Below the pieces are notes generated by a model. It was not told the DNA's origin and ran no database searches. It worked only from the letters and a program-made list of their open reading frames with translations. This document shows positions 32,763-39,136 of a DNA stretch of 39,136 bases, one piece after another. Origin of the DNA: Acidimicrobiia bacterium (GTDB lineage Bacteria; Actinomycetota; Acidimicrobiia; Spongiisociales; ZC4RG35). The stretch covers positions 1 to 39,136 of the forward strand of contig WFOA01000100.1 in assembly GCA_015488325.1 (NCBI GenBank). The letters are read 5' to 3'. Each line of letters begins with the position of its first letter. Within the stretch, counting starts at the first letter, position 1. Made by a program: the position numbers and the translations under genes.

Positions 32763-33193
32763 CGCACCCCACTCGTGACCTGACGGCGGCGGAGGTCGCC
32801 TTCGCCCACAACAGCGAACGGCAGTTCGCCCTGCTGCTCGACTTCTACGGGATCCCCTGGGAGTACGAGCCCCGGGCTTTCCCCGTCGCCTTCGACCGAC
32901 AGGGCCGTCCCTCGCAGTTCTTCACCCCCGACTTCTATCTCCCCGAAGAGGACCTGTACATCGAGATCACCACCATGTCCCAGAAACTGGTGACGAAGAA
33001 GAACGCCAAGGTTCGGCGCCTGCGGGAGCTGTACCCCGAGGTCACCTGCAAGGTCCTCTACCAGCGGGACTACCTCCATCTGGTCGTCAAATACGGTTTG
33101 GAGCATCCCGACCATCTCCCGGCCGACCGGACACCCACCCGTATCCCGGGCCCGCCCCGGGTCACCCGTCTCGGGGAGCGGGGGACCGCGTGA
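32759..33193 (+). CDS. Unrecognised protein with PD-(D/E)XK-like motifs, apparent CTG start
   Basis: A protein of about 144 residues between a MerR gene and gcvT. It has the pattern of a PD-(D/E)XK nuclease core: Glu20 in a helix (NSERQFALLLDFY), a strand with WEYEP, then TPDFYLP with Asp58, then LYIEIT with Glu69. The usual Lys two residues after the Glu is Thr71; Lys76, Lys80 and Lys81 are close by. Nuclease activity is inference. The start must be near residue 1 because no ATG, GTG or TTG lies nearby in frame; CTG 32759 overlaps the MerR stop as CTGA with GGAGG four bases upstream. GTGA overlap couples it to gcvT. Confidence 0.75.
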   Translation: MTHPTRDLTAAEVAFAHNSERQFALLLDFYGIPWEYEPRAFPVAFDRQGRPSQFFTPDFYLPEEDLYIEITTMSQKLVTKKNAKVRRLRELYPEVTCKVLYQRDYLHLVVKYGLEHPDHLPADRTPTRIPGPPRVTRLGERGTA

Positions 33194-34248
33194 CCCGGCG
33201 GTCGCCCCTCTGTGACCTCCACGCCGAGCTCGGAGCCAGGTTCGTGGAGTTCGGAGGTTGGGAGATGCCCGTCCAGTACACGTCGGTGATCGCCGAGCAC
33301 CGGGCGGTACGCACCGGATCGGGATGGTTCGACGTGAGCCATCTGGGTAGGTTCTCCCTCCGGGGAGCGGGCGCCACCGAGACCCTCCGTCGTCTCTTCT
33401 GCAACGACATCGACCGGATCGGTCCGGGTCGCTCCCAATACACGATGATGCTCAACGAGTCCGGTGGGGTCGTCGACGACCTGATCGTGTGGCGGTGGGG
33501 GATCGACGACTACTGGGTGCTGCCGAACGCGGCCAACCACGAACGGGTCATGGCCCGGGTCGCCGCTGCGGCCCCGGAGGCCGAGGTGGTGGACCTTCGT
33601 CCCACCACCGTCGCCATCGCGGTGCAGGGACCCGACGCCCCCCGGCACCTGGCCGCCCTCCTCGACGAGGCTCCCCGGCGTTTCCGCACCGTGATCACCG
33701 GGTTCCGGGGGGTCGAGGTGAGGGCGGCGGGCACCGGCTACACGGGGGAGCCGGGCGGCGAAGTGATCCTCCCGGTGGACGTCGCCGAGGACTTCGCCCG
33801 GGCCCTGTGCGAACGTGGCGTCGTCCCGGCCGGGCTCGGAGCCCGGGACACGCTCCGGCTCGAGGCCGGTCTGGCGTTGTGGGGTCAGGAGCTCGACGAA
33901 GACACCACTCCCCTCGAAGCCCATCTCGAGTTCGCCGTCTCCTTCGACCACGAGTTCGTGGGGCGTGAAGCCCTGGAGGGCGAGCGCCGTCGGGGCCTCC
34001 GCAAAGAGCTGGTCGGGTTCGCCACCGAAGGACGCAAGATCCCACGGCGCGGGTACCGGTTGCGGGCGGGGGAGAGCCGGGGGGAGGTGACGTCGGGGAA
34101 TTTCAGTCCGATGCTGGAACGGGGCATCGGGCTCGGCTACCTCGCGCCGCCGCCCGGCGACGGTGACCTCGAAGTCGAGATCCGCGGCGAATGGGTCCAG
34201 GTGGAGCGGATCGACCCGCCCTTCTACCGGCGGTCCGGCCCCTCCTAA
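33190..34248 (+). CDS. gcvT: Glycine cleavage system T protein (aminomethyltransferase)
   Basis: A 352-residue folate-binding enzyme that transfers the methylene from the H-protein aminomethyl arm to tetrahydrofolate and releases ammonia. Typical blocks are FGGWEMPVQY, GWFDVSHLG, GGVVDDLIV (with the catalytic Asp), GARDTLRLEAGLALWGQELD, and GYTGEPGGEV. The C-terminal barrel includes VTSGNFSPML and GLGYL. A folate-dependent relative such as YgfZ is less likely given these motifs and length. GTG 33190 overlaps the preceding stop. The TAA stop doubles as the first bases of the next gene's -10. Confidence 0.93.
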   Translation: MTRRSPLCDLHAELGARFVEFGGWEMPVQYTSVIAEHRAVRTGSGWFDVSHLGRFSLRGAGATETLRRLFCNDIDRIGPGRSQYTMMLNESGGVVDDLIVWRWGIDDYWVLPNAANHERVMARVAAAAPEAEVVDLRPTTVAIAVQGPDAPRHLAALLDEAPRRFRTVITGFRGVEVRAAGTGYTGEPGGEVILPVDVAEDFARALCERGVVPAGLGARDTLRLEAGLALWGQELDEDTTPLEAHLEFAVSFDHEFVGREALEGERRRGLRKELVGFATEGRKIPRRGYRLRAGESRGEVTSGNFSPMLERGIGLGYLAPPPGDGDLEVEIRGEWVQVERIDPPFYRRSGPS

Positions 34249-34251
34249 GAT
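34246..34251 (+). promoter_or_regulatory. Candidate -10 element TAAGAT, leaderless lipase gene
   Basis: TAAGAT includes the TAA stop of gcvT and ends 6 bases before ATG 34258. It predicts a leaderless mRNA starting at the ATG. Confidence 0.6.
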
Positions 34252-34257
34252 GCCGAC

Positions 34258-35067
34258 ATGACCGAGAGTGTGGGGACGGTCCGCAGACTCGCCGACGGGA
34301 CCGACGAGCTGGTGCGGCGCTGGCCGCCCGTGGGCGAACCGTGGGCATCGGTGGTCCTCGTTCACGGACTGGGAGAGCATTCGGGACGCTACGAGAGGAC
34401 CGGGGCCTTGCTCGCCGACGCCGGTTTGGCGGTGGAGGCCTTCGACCTCGTCGGGTTCGGCGGGTCCGGCGGCCGACGGGCCGACGTCGAATCCTGGGAC
34501 ACGTACCTCGACCAGGTGGCCGACCACGTCGAAGCAGCCGAGAGGCCCGTGGTGCTCCTCGGTCATTCGATGGGTGGTCTCATCGCCTTGGAGTACGCCC
34601 TCACCGGGCGGCCCCGACCCGACCTGTTGGTGCTGAGCGCCCCCGGCTTGGGTGGCGGGAAGGCGTGGCAGCGTCGTCTCGCTCCGATCCTGGCGAAGGT
34701 GGCTCCGACCGCCACGATCCCGACGAAGATCGAAGGGTCGCAGCTCTCCCGGGACCCGGAAGTCGGGGCGGCCTACTTCGCCGATCCGCTCGTCCTCACG
34801 GTCGCCACGGCCCGGCTCGGTGCCGAGCTGTTCGCCGCCGTCGATCGGACCCTCGCCGCCATCGACCGGCTCGACCTGCCCACCTTGGTGATCCACGGCG
34901 GTGCGGACACCCTGGTACCCCCCCAGACCAGCCTCCCGCTGGCGGGTCTGCCGACGGTCGAGCGGCGCCTGTATCCGAAGCTCCGCCACGAGGCGTTCAA
35001 CGAGCCGGAGGGACCGGAGGTGGTGGCCGACGTGGTGGCGTGGATCAGGAGCCGGCTGGGGCGCTGA
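34258..35067 (+). CDS. Alpha/beta hydrolase, monoacylglycerol-lipase type
   Basis: A 269-residue serine hydrolase. The oxyanion region is VHGLGEHSGRYERTG, the nucleophile elbow GHSMGGLIAL, the acid in VIHGGADTLVPPQ, and the His in KLRHEAFNEP. This arrangement is typical of the monoacylglycerol lipase / lysophospholipase group (Hydrolase_4). No signal peptide is seen, so it is probably cytoplasmic. The 3' end overlaps the convergent adenosine deaminase gene by 23 bases (35045-35067). Confidence 0.93.
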   Translation: MTESVGTVRRLADGTDELVRRWPPVGEPWASVVLVHGLGEHSGRYERTGALLADAGLAVEAFDLVGFGGSGGRRADVESWDTYLDQVADHVEAAERPVVLLGHSMGGLIALEYALTGRPRPDLLVLSAPGLGGGKAWQRRLAPILAKVAPTATIPTKIEGSQLSRDPEVGAAYFADPLVLTVATARLGAELFAAVDRTLAAIDRLDLPTLVIHGGADTLVPPQTSLPLAGLPTVERRLYPKLRHEAFNEPEGPEVVADVVAWIRSRLGR

Positions 35068-36109
35068 CGCCTCCCCGGGCTCCCGCGCTCCGGTAGGCGG
35101 GGAGGATCACGTCCTCCCACAGGCGGCGTTTCACGTCGACGGGGCAGAAGGCGGCGTCGAGGGCGGTTCGGGTCACCGCCAGGAGGTCGTCGACGTCGAA
35201 ACCCTGATGGCGACGCACCAGCTCGAACTCGGCCGACATGGAGGTCCGACTCATCAGGCGGTTGTCGGTGTTCAGGGTGACGGCGAACCCGGCACGGTGC
35301 AGCATCCCGACCGGGTGATCCCCGGGCAGCCAGCCTTTGGTGTGCAGGTTCGAGGACACACAGATCTCCAAGGGGAGGCGGCGGTCGCGGATGTCGGCGG
35401 CGAGGGGCCCGAGCGAGACGATCTCGCCGTCACGCACCGTGCAGTCGTCGATCACCTCGACGCCGTGGCCGATCCGTTCGGTGCGACAGCGATGCACCGC
35501 CGAAGCCAGGCTCGCAAGCCCCCCTGCCTCCCCGGCGTGCAGGGTGAGGTGCAGTCCCGCCTCCTGCACGTGGCGGATGGCGGCGAGATGCCGGTCGGGG
35601 GGGAAGCCTGCTTCGGGACCGGCCAGGTCGAACCCCACCACCCCGTGGCCGGCGTGCCGGACCGCGAGGCGGGCGACGTCCAACGAGTCGTCGTCCTGGC
35701 GCATGGCGTCGAGGATGAGACCCCAGTCCATCCCGGTCTTCGCCGCTCCGGCGGCCATCCCGGACAGCGCGGCCTCGACCACGGCGTCGGGCGACAGGCC
35801 CCGGCGGGTGAGGAGATGGGGAGCGAACCGGATCTCGGCGTACACGACGCCGTCGGCGGCGAGGTCTTCGACCGCCTCCCGAGCCACCCGGGTGATCGCC
35901 TCGGCGGTCTGCATCACGGAGACGGTGTGGACGAACGCCTCCAGGTAGCGCTCGAGGGATCCCGACCGGCCCTGATCGAACCAGTCGGCGAGGTCGTCGG
36001 GATCGTCGGCGGGAAGGACGTGGCCTACGGCCGCGGCCAACTCGACCACGGTGGCGGGCCGGAGGCCGCCGTCGAGGTGCTCGTGGAGGACGACGGAGGG
36101 GAGCTGCAT
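35045..36109 (-). CDS. add: Adenosine deaminase
   Basis: A 354-residue zinc deaminase (adenosine to inosine). The metal ligands are His9 and His11 in LHEHLDG, His in LTLHAGEAGG (with the catalytic Glu), HGVEV, and Asp in LNTDNRLMS. The family fold and length match adenosine deaminases rather than AMP or adenine deaminases. ATG 36109 is preferred over upstream in-frame extension because the family N-terminus begins at LHEHLDG and a TACCGT element ends 7 bases before it. The gene is transcribed opposite to its neighbours and divergently from the histidine kinase gene. Confidence 0.93.
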   Translation of the reverse strand: MQLPSVVLHEHLDGGLRPATVVELAAAVGHVLPADDPDDLADWFDQGRSGSLERYLEAFVHTVSVMQTAEAITRVAREAVEDLAADGVVYAEIRFAPHLLTRRGLSPDAVVEAALSGMAAGAAKTGMDWGLILDAMRQDDDSLDVARLAVRHAGHGVVGFDLAGPEAGFPPDRHLAAIRHVQEAGLHLTLHAGEAGGLASLASAVHRCRTERIGHGVEVIDDCTVRDGEIVSLGPLAADIRDRRLPLEICVSSNLHTKGWLPGDHPVGMLHRAGFAVTLNTDNRLMSRTSMSAEFELVRRHQGFDVDDLLAVTRTALDAAFCPVDVKRRLWEDVILPAYRSAGARGGVSAPAGS

Positions 36110-36116
36110 CGTCCCG

Positions 36117-36122
36117 ACGGTA
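36117..36122 (-). promoter_or_regulatory. Candidate -10 element TACCGT, leaderless add
   Basis: On the - strand TACCGT ends 7 bases before the add ATG. Transcription would begin at the start codon. No -35 at normal spacing. Confidence 0.5.
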
Positions 36123-36144
36123 GTCCACCGACCGTCAAGTGGAC
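36123..36144. repeat. Inverted repeat GTCCAC-N10-GTGGAC between add and kinase genes
   Basis: Perfect 6-base arms (36123-36128 and 36139-36144) lie in the 60-base gap between the divergent starts. The repeat sits directly upstream of the add -10, as an operator would. The regulator is unknown. Confidence 0.45.
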
Positions 36145-36169
36145 GCTCGGAGATGCCGATGGAGAGGTC

Positions 36170-38500
36170 GTGGACGAGGCCCATCCTCGGCGGTTCGTGC
36201 GCAGGCTGCGCCCGATCATCTTCGTGGTGCGTCAGCGCATCTACCTGGTCGGGTCGCTGCTGGCGGCGGCTCTCGTCGTCATGCAGCCCGACGCCGCCCC
36301 GATGACGATCCTCGGCGTCGCCCTCGTCGGCGTCGCCGTCGGCAAGGTGCCGTGGCATCCCCGCTACCGGCTCCTCGCCATCATCCTCTACGACGTCGCC
36401 GCCGGGGTCATCCTTGGGATCGTGTCGCGTTCGGCGGTGCTGGCCGGGTTCGTGGTGTTCGCCGCCACCGGATTGGCCGCCCTGGTGCTGCCGGAGCGTC
36501 AGGTACGGCTGGCGACGGCGGCGGCCGGGCTGGCGGCGTCCGTGCTGAGCGGGTACCAGATCTGGTTCGTCGAGTCGCTGCGGCTCGGCCCGGACAGCTT
36601 CGCCGTGCAAGTGTTCATCGTGGTGGTCTCGGGGGGGATCGTGGCGATGGTGGCCGGACTGTTCGGCTCGGTCCGGCGCACCCTGGCGAAATCCGAAGAG
36701 GAGGTGCGACGCCTCGGCGTACACCAACGGCAGGTGCTCGAGGCGGCTCCGACGCCGGTGCTGGTCCACCGGATGGGCAAGATCGGCTTCGTCAACGCGG
36801 CGGGACGTCGCCTCCTCGGTGCGGGAGAGGACACGGACCTCGTCGGGCGGGGACTCCTCGAGTTCGTCCATCCCGAGGACCGCGGTACGGCGATCCGGAC
36901 GATGGGTTCGGTGATGGCGGGTCGCACCGTGACGGACGAACGCCTCCGGCTGCTGACCGTCGACGGGGACACTCGTCCGGTGGTGGTCTCCTCGGCGCCG
37001 GTCACCTTCGACGGCGAACCGGCGATCCAGCTGGTGGTGAGCGCCGAACCTTCCCGGGGTCAGGAGCTGGCGGAGCTGTTCGAACGGCTCCCGGTGGCCC
37101 TCTACCGGTCGACCCCGACGGGTGAGGTGATCGAAGCCAACCCGGCCCTCATCGAGCTCCTCGGATACCCCGACCGGGAAACCCTCCTCGGGGACCGTTC
37201 CGTCGCCAACGACGCCCACGTCGACCTGGAGCGACGGGAGGAGTGGCGGCGGCGCATCGAAGCCGAAGGCGTGCTGGTCGACTTCGAGCAGGAGATGGTG
37301 CGCCACGACGGCACCCGGATCACCGTGAGCGACTCGGCTCGGGTGATCCGAGGCGACGACGGGGAGGTCCTCTACTACGAAGGGGTGTTGGTCGACATCA
37401 CCGCCTCCAAACAGCTCGCCAGGTCCCGACGACGCCTCGCCCGCATCCTCGAACGGACATCGGATCTGGTGGGGGTCGCCGATCCCCGTGGTCGGGTCAT
37501 CTACGCCAACCTCGCGGCCCGTCGCTTCTTCGGCGGTCCCGAAGACGGAGAGCTACCTGCTCTCGACGCGCTCAGTGTGCTCGGGTTGCGGTCGGAGGAG
37601 GAGCGCCATGCGATGCTGAGTGCTCTCTCCGGGGAGGGACGCTGGTCGGGGGAGCTGGTCCTCACCCGACCCGGGGGCGGCGAGGTGCCGGTCTCGTTGT
37701 TCGTCCAAGCCCACTACGACGAAACCGGCAGGGTCGAGTTCTACTCGATGATCGCCCGGGATCTGACGTCGGTGAAGGAGGCGGAGCGACGGCTGGAGGA
37801 GTCGGTCCGTGCACGGGATCGATTCGTGGCGACGGTCTCCCACGAGCTCCGCACACCCCTCACCGCGATCGTGGGTCTGGTCGACGAGTTGGTCGAGGGA
37901 TACCACCGGTTCGGCGACGACGAACGTTTCGAGATGTTGGAGCTCGTCGCCGGCCAAGCCCACGAGATGGCAGCCATCATCGAGGATCTGCTGGTCGCGG
38001 CCCGAGCGGAGACCGGAGGTGTCGTGCTCTCGATCACAGACGTGGACCTGGCCGCCGAGGCCGCCGCCGTGATCCGGGCCCTCCCCGAGGCGGATCGCCG
38101 CGGCGTCGTGGCGACGGGTTCCGCCCAGGCGAAGGGCGACCCACGGAGGGTCCGCCAGATCATCAGGAACCTGCTCACCAACGCCCTCCGGTACGGCGGG
38201 TCCGAGATCACCGTCCGGGTCGGCGGTGGCGAACAGGTGGGATGGGTGGAGGTGGTGGATTCCGGGCCGGGGCTGCCCCCCGAAGATCGGGAGCGGATCT
38301 TCGAGCCGTACCAGCGGGCAGGGAACGCCGAGTCGAAGGCGGGGTCGGTCGGTCTGGGGCTCTCGGTGTCCCGCCAACTCGCCCGGCTGATGGGTGGGGA
38401 CCTCACCTACCGGGTCGATGGGGGGAGCGTCTTCCGTCTGGAGCTGCCGGCGGTGGACGTCGCGGCGATTCCAACCGAGGAGGCAGGTGCGCGAACATGA
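36170..38500 (+). CDS. Membrane histidine kinase with three PAS domains
   Basis: A 776-residue sensor kinase. Residues 16-165 hold about five or six hydrophobic segments with short loops. A short coiled linker (SVRRTLAKSEEEVRRLGVHQ) leads into three PAS-type modules (about 185-300, 303-420 and 425-540). The HisKA phosphoacceptor is His558 in SHELRTPL. The HATPase has its N box at about 667-671 (NLLTNAL), DSGPGLP at 697 and GLGLSVS. No response regulator is adjacent. Start choice: GTG 36170 is the first that leaves the gap to add free; GTG 36197 is also possible. The signal is unknown. Confidence 0.9.
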   Translation: MDEAHPRRFVRRLRPIIFVVRQRIYLVGSLLAAALVVMQPDAAPMTILGVALVGVAVGKVPWHPRYRLLAIILYDVAAGVILGIVSRSAVLAGFVVFAATGLAALVLPERQVRLATAAAGLAASVLSGYQIWFVESLRLGPDSFAVQVFIVVVSGGIVAMVAGLFGSVRRTLAKSEEEVRRLGVHQRQVLEAAPTPVLVHRMGKIGFVNAAGRRLLGAGEDTDLVGRGLLEFVHPEDRGTAIRTMGSVMAGRTVTDERLRLLTVDGDTRPVVVSSAPVTFDGEPAIQLVVSAEPSRGQELAELFERLPVALYRSTPTGEVIEANPALIELLGYPDRETLLGDRSVANDAHVDLERREEWRRRIEAEGVLVDFEQEMVRHDGTRITVSDSARVIRGDDGEVLYYEGVLVDITASKQLARSRRRLARILERTSDLVGVADPRGRVIYANLAARRFFGGPEDGELPALDALSVLGLRSEEERHAMLSALSGEGRWSGELVLTRPGGGEVPVSLFVQAHYDETGRVEFYSMIARDLTSVKEAERRLEESVRARDRFVATVSHELRTPLTAIVGLVDELVEGYHRFGDDERFEMLELVAGQAHEMAAIIEDLLVAARAETGGVVLSITDVDLAAEAAAVIRALPEADRRGVVATGSAQAKGDPRRVRQIIRNLLTNALRYGGSEITVRVGGGEQVGWVEVVDSGPGLPPEDRERIFEPYQRAGNAESKAGSVGLGLSVSRQLARLMGGDLTYRVDGGSVFRLELPAVDVAAIPTEEAGART

Positions 38501-38504
38501 GGGG

Positions 38505-39032
38505 ATGGACGAGAACCTGACGGGCCGCCTGCTCGTCGCGGCTCCGACCCTCATCGATCCGAACTTCTTTCGGACCGTCGTTCTGCTCCTCGGCCACGAC
38601 CACGACGGGGCGGTCGGGGTGGTCCTCAACCGTCCATCGAATGAACCGGTCGGCGGTCACCTCCCGGCATGGGCCGACGCGGTGGGGGAGCGGGACGTCG
38701 TCTTCGTGGGAGGGCCCGTCCAGCCGGAGGTCGCCGTGGGGTTGGTGAGCCACGGCGGCGTCGAACAGCTCGGGATCGCCGGCGTCGAAGTGGCCGACCT
38801 CGGGACGGATCCCCCTCCAGGTGCGCGAGCCCGGGTGTTCTCCGGGTATGCCGGCTGGGCGCCGGGACAGCTCGAAGCGGAGCTGGAAGAACGGGCCTGG
38901 ATGGTCCTCGAAGCCGAACCGGCAGACGTGTTCGGTTCCCGGCCGGAGGAACTCTGGTCGGCGGTGCTGCGGCGCCAGCCTGCGCCGATGTCGATGCTGG
39001 CGACCTTCCCCGTCGACCCGGACCTCAACTGA
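38505..39032 (+). CDS. YqgE/AlgH-family protein (DUF179)
   Basis: A 175-residue protein with the family's opening LTGRLLVAAPTLIDPNFFRTVVLLLGHD and GVVLNRPS, a middle VFVGGPVQ, and GYAGWAPGQLEAEL near residue 120. The function of this family is unclear. ATG 38505 lies four bases after the kinase stop. GTG 38487 is in frame with GAGGAGG only three bases upstream and would add six residues. Close spacing suggests cotranscription with the kinase gene, though a role in signalling is not shown. Confidence 0.9.
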   Translation: MDENLTGRLLVAAPTLIDPNFFRTVVLLLGHDHDGAVGVVLNRPSNEPVGGHLPAWADAVGERDVVFVGGPVQPEVAVGLVSHGGVEQLGIAGVEVADLGTDPPPGARARVFSGYAGWAPGQLEAELEERAWMVLEAEPADVFGSRPEELWSAVLRRQPAPMSMLATFPVDPDLN

Positions 39033-39050
39033 GCACGGGGACGGGGCCCC

Positions 39051-39056
39051 TATCCT
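39051..39056 (+). promoter_or_regulatory. Candidate -10 element TATCCT, leaderless
   Basis: TATCCT ends 6 bases before ATG 39063, the same arrangement as before ispH and the lipase gene. Confidence 0.55.
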
Positions 39057-39062
39057 CGGGCC

Positions 39063-39136
39063 ATGGCACCGCACCTGCGCCCGTCGCTGCGGGGCAACGC
39101 CCCCGGGACCGTGGTGGAACGCCGACTGTGGGAGGC
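39063..39136 (+). CDS. Unidentified gene, 3' end cut by window edge
   Basis: Only 24 complete codons are visible, from ATG 39063 (MAPHLRPSLRG, then NAPGTVVERRLW). No domain can be recognised. The start is supported by a -10-like TATCCT six bases upstream rather than by a ribosome-binding site. Confidence 0.5.
   Translation, partial: MAPHLRPSLRGNAPGTVVERRLWE

Noticed and set aside
34901-36169. In-frame upstream extension of the kinase frame to a total of 1199 residues
   Set aside because: The extension runs antisense through the whole adenosine deaminase gene, which has all zinc ligands. The real kinase start is near 36170.
1-39136. CRISPR array, insertion sequences, secretion or defence operons
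   Set aside because: No regularly spaced repeats, transposase motifs, terminal inverted repeats or recognisable defence proteins; the one nuclease-like protein stands alone in a metabolic operon.

Overview
This 39.1-kb window is a dense, high-GC (roughly two-thirds G+C by eye) bacterial chromosome segment with about 44 protein genes, one tRNA-Pro(GGG), and no mobile element, phage gene, rRNA or CRISPR array. Nearly all genes are on the + strand. Many neighbours are translationally coupled through ATGA or GTGA overlaps. The organism is most likely an actinobacterium outside Mycobacteriales, perhaps an Acidimicrobiia-type lineage (inference). Three things point there: gene order recalled from Mycobacterium tuberculosis (Rv1692-Rv1713 and Rv1822-Rv1830), actinobacterial signature genes (GarA-type FHA protein, FtsR-type MerR regulator, bifunctional-nuclease-family protein), and repeated TANNNT -10 elements placed 6-8 nt before start codons, the pattern of leaderless transcripts.

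Layout. 1-3.4 kb: cut Nudix gene, M20 peptidase, HAD-IIA phosphatase, a convergent rhomboid protease, and a 65-aa acidic protein whose start codon overlaps that of the rhomboid gene on the other strand. 3.5-5.9 kb: nadK-recN. 6.0-8.4 kb: enoyl-CoA hydratase-like protein plus acyl-CoA ligase. 8.4-13.5 kb: pyrG, ADP-ribose-type Nudix, ald, xerD, DksA/TraR protein, HD protein. 13.5-20.1 kb: scpA-scpB-rluB-aroA-cmk-ispH-der plus a 50-aa membrane protein, then tRNA-Pro on the - strand. 20.2-26.8 kb: complete oligopeptide-type ABC importer (lipoprotein, two permeases, two ATPases) with a strong hairpin after the lipoprotein gene. 26.8-34.2 kb: pgsA-like gene, gcvH, zinc-ribbon GarA-like FHA protein, FtsR-like MerR, D-Ala-D-Ala carboxypeptidase, hpt, bifunctional-nuclease-family protein, K+ channel, second MerR, an unrecognised protein with PD-(D/E)XK-like motifs, and gcvT. 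34.3-39.1 kb: monoacylglycerol-lipase-like hydrolase, adenosine deaminase (- strand), a three-PAS membrane histidine kinase without a response regulator, a YqgE/AlgH-family protein, and the first 24 codons of a cut gene.

How the genes work together. XerD, ScpA and ScpB serve chromosome segregation; RecN serves repair. RluB and Der serve the large ribosomal subunit. AroA, Cmk, PyrG, NadK and Hpt cover chorismate and nucleotide supply, and IspH isoprenoids. GcvH and GcvT are two parts of the glycine cleavage system and flank a GarA-like FHA regulator. I see no unmistakable new multi-gene system. The items most worth a second look are the leaderless-promoter set, the PD-(D/E)XK-like protein before gcvT, two apparent CTG-initiated coupled genes, the zinc-ribbon GarA variant, an inverted repeat between the adenosine deaminase and kinase genes, and the divergent genes whose start codons overlap in one CCATGG palindrome. 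No gene-free stretch exceeds 300 bases; the longest (20058-20323) holds a terminator, the tRNA and two promoters.
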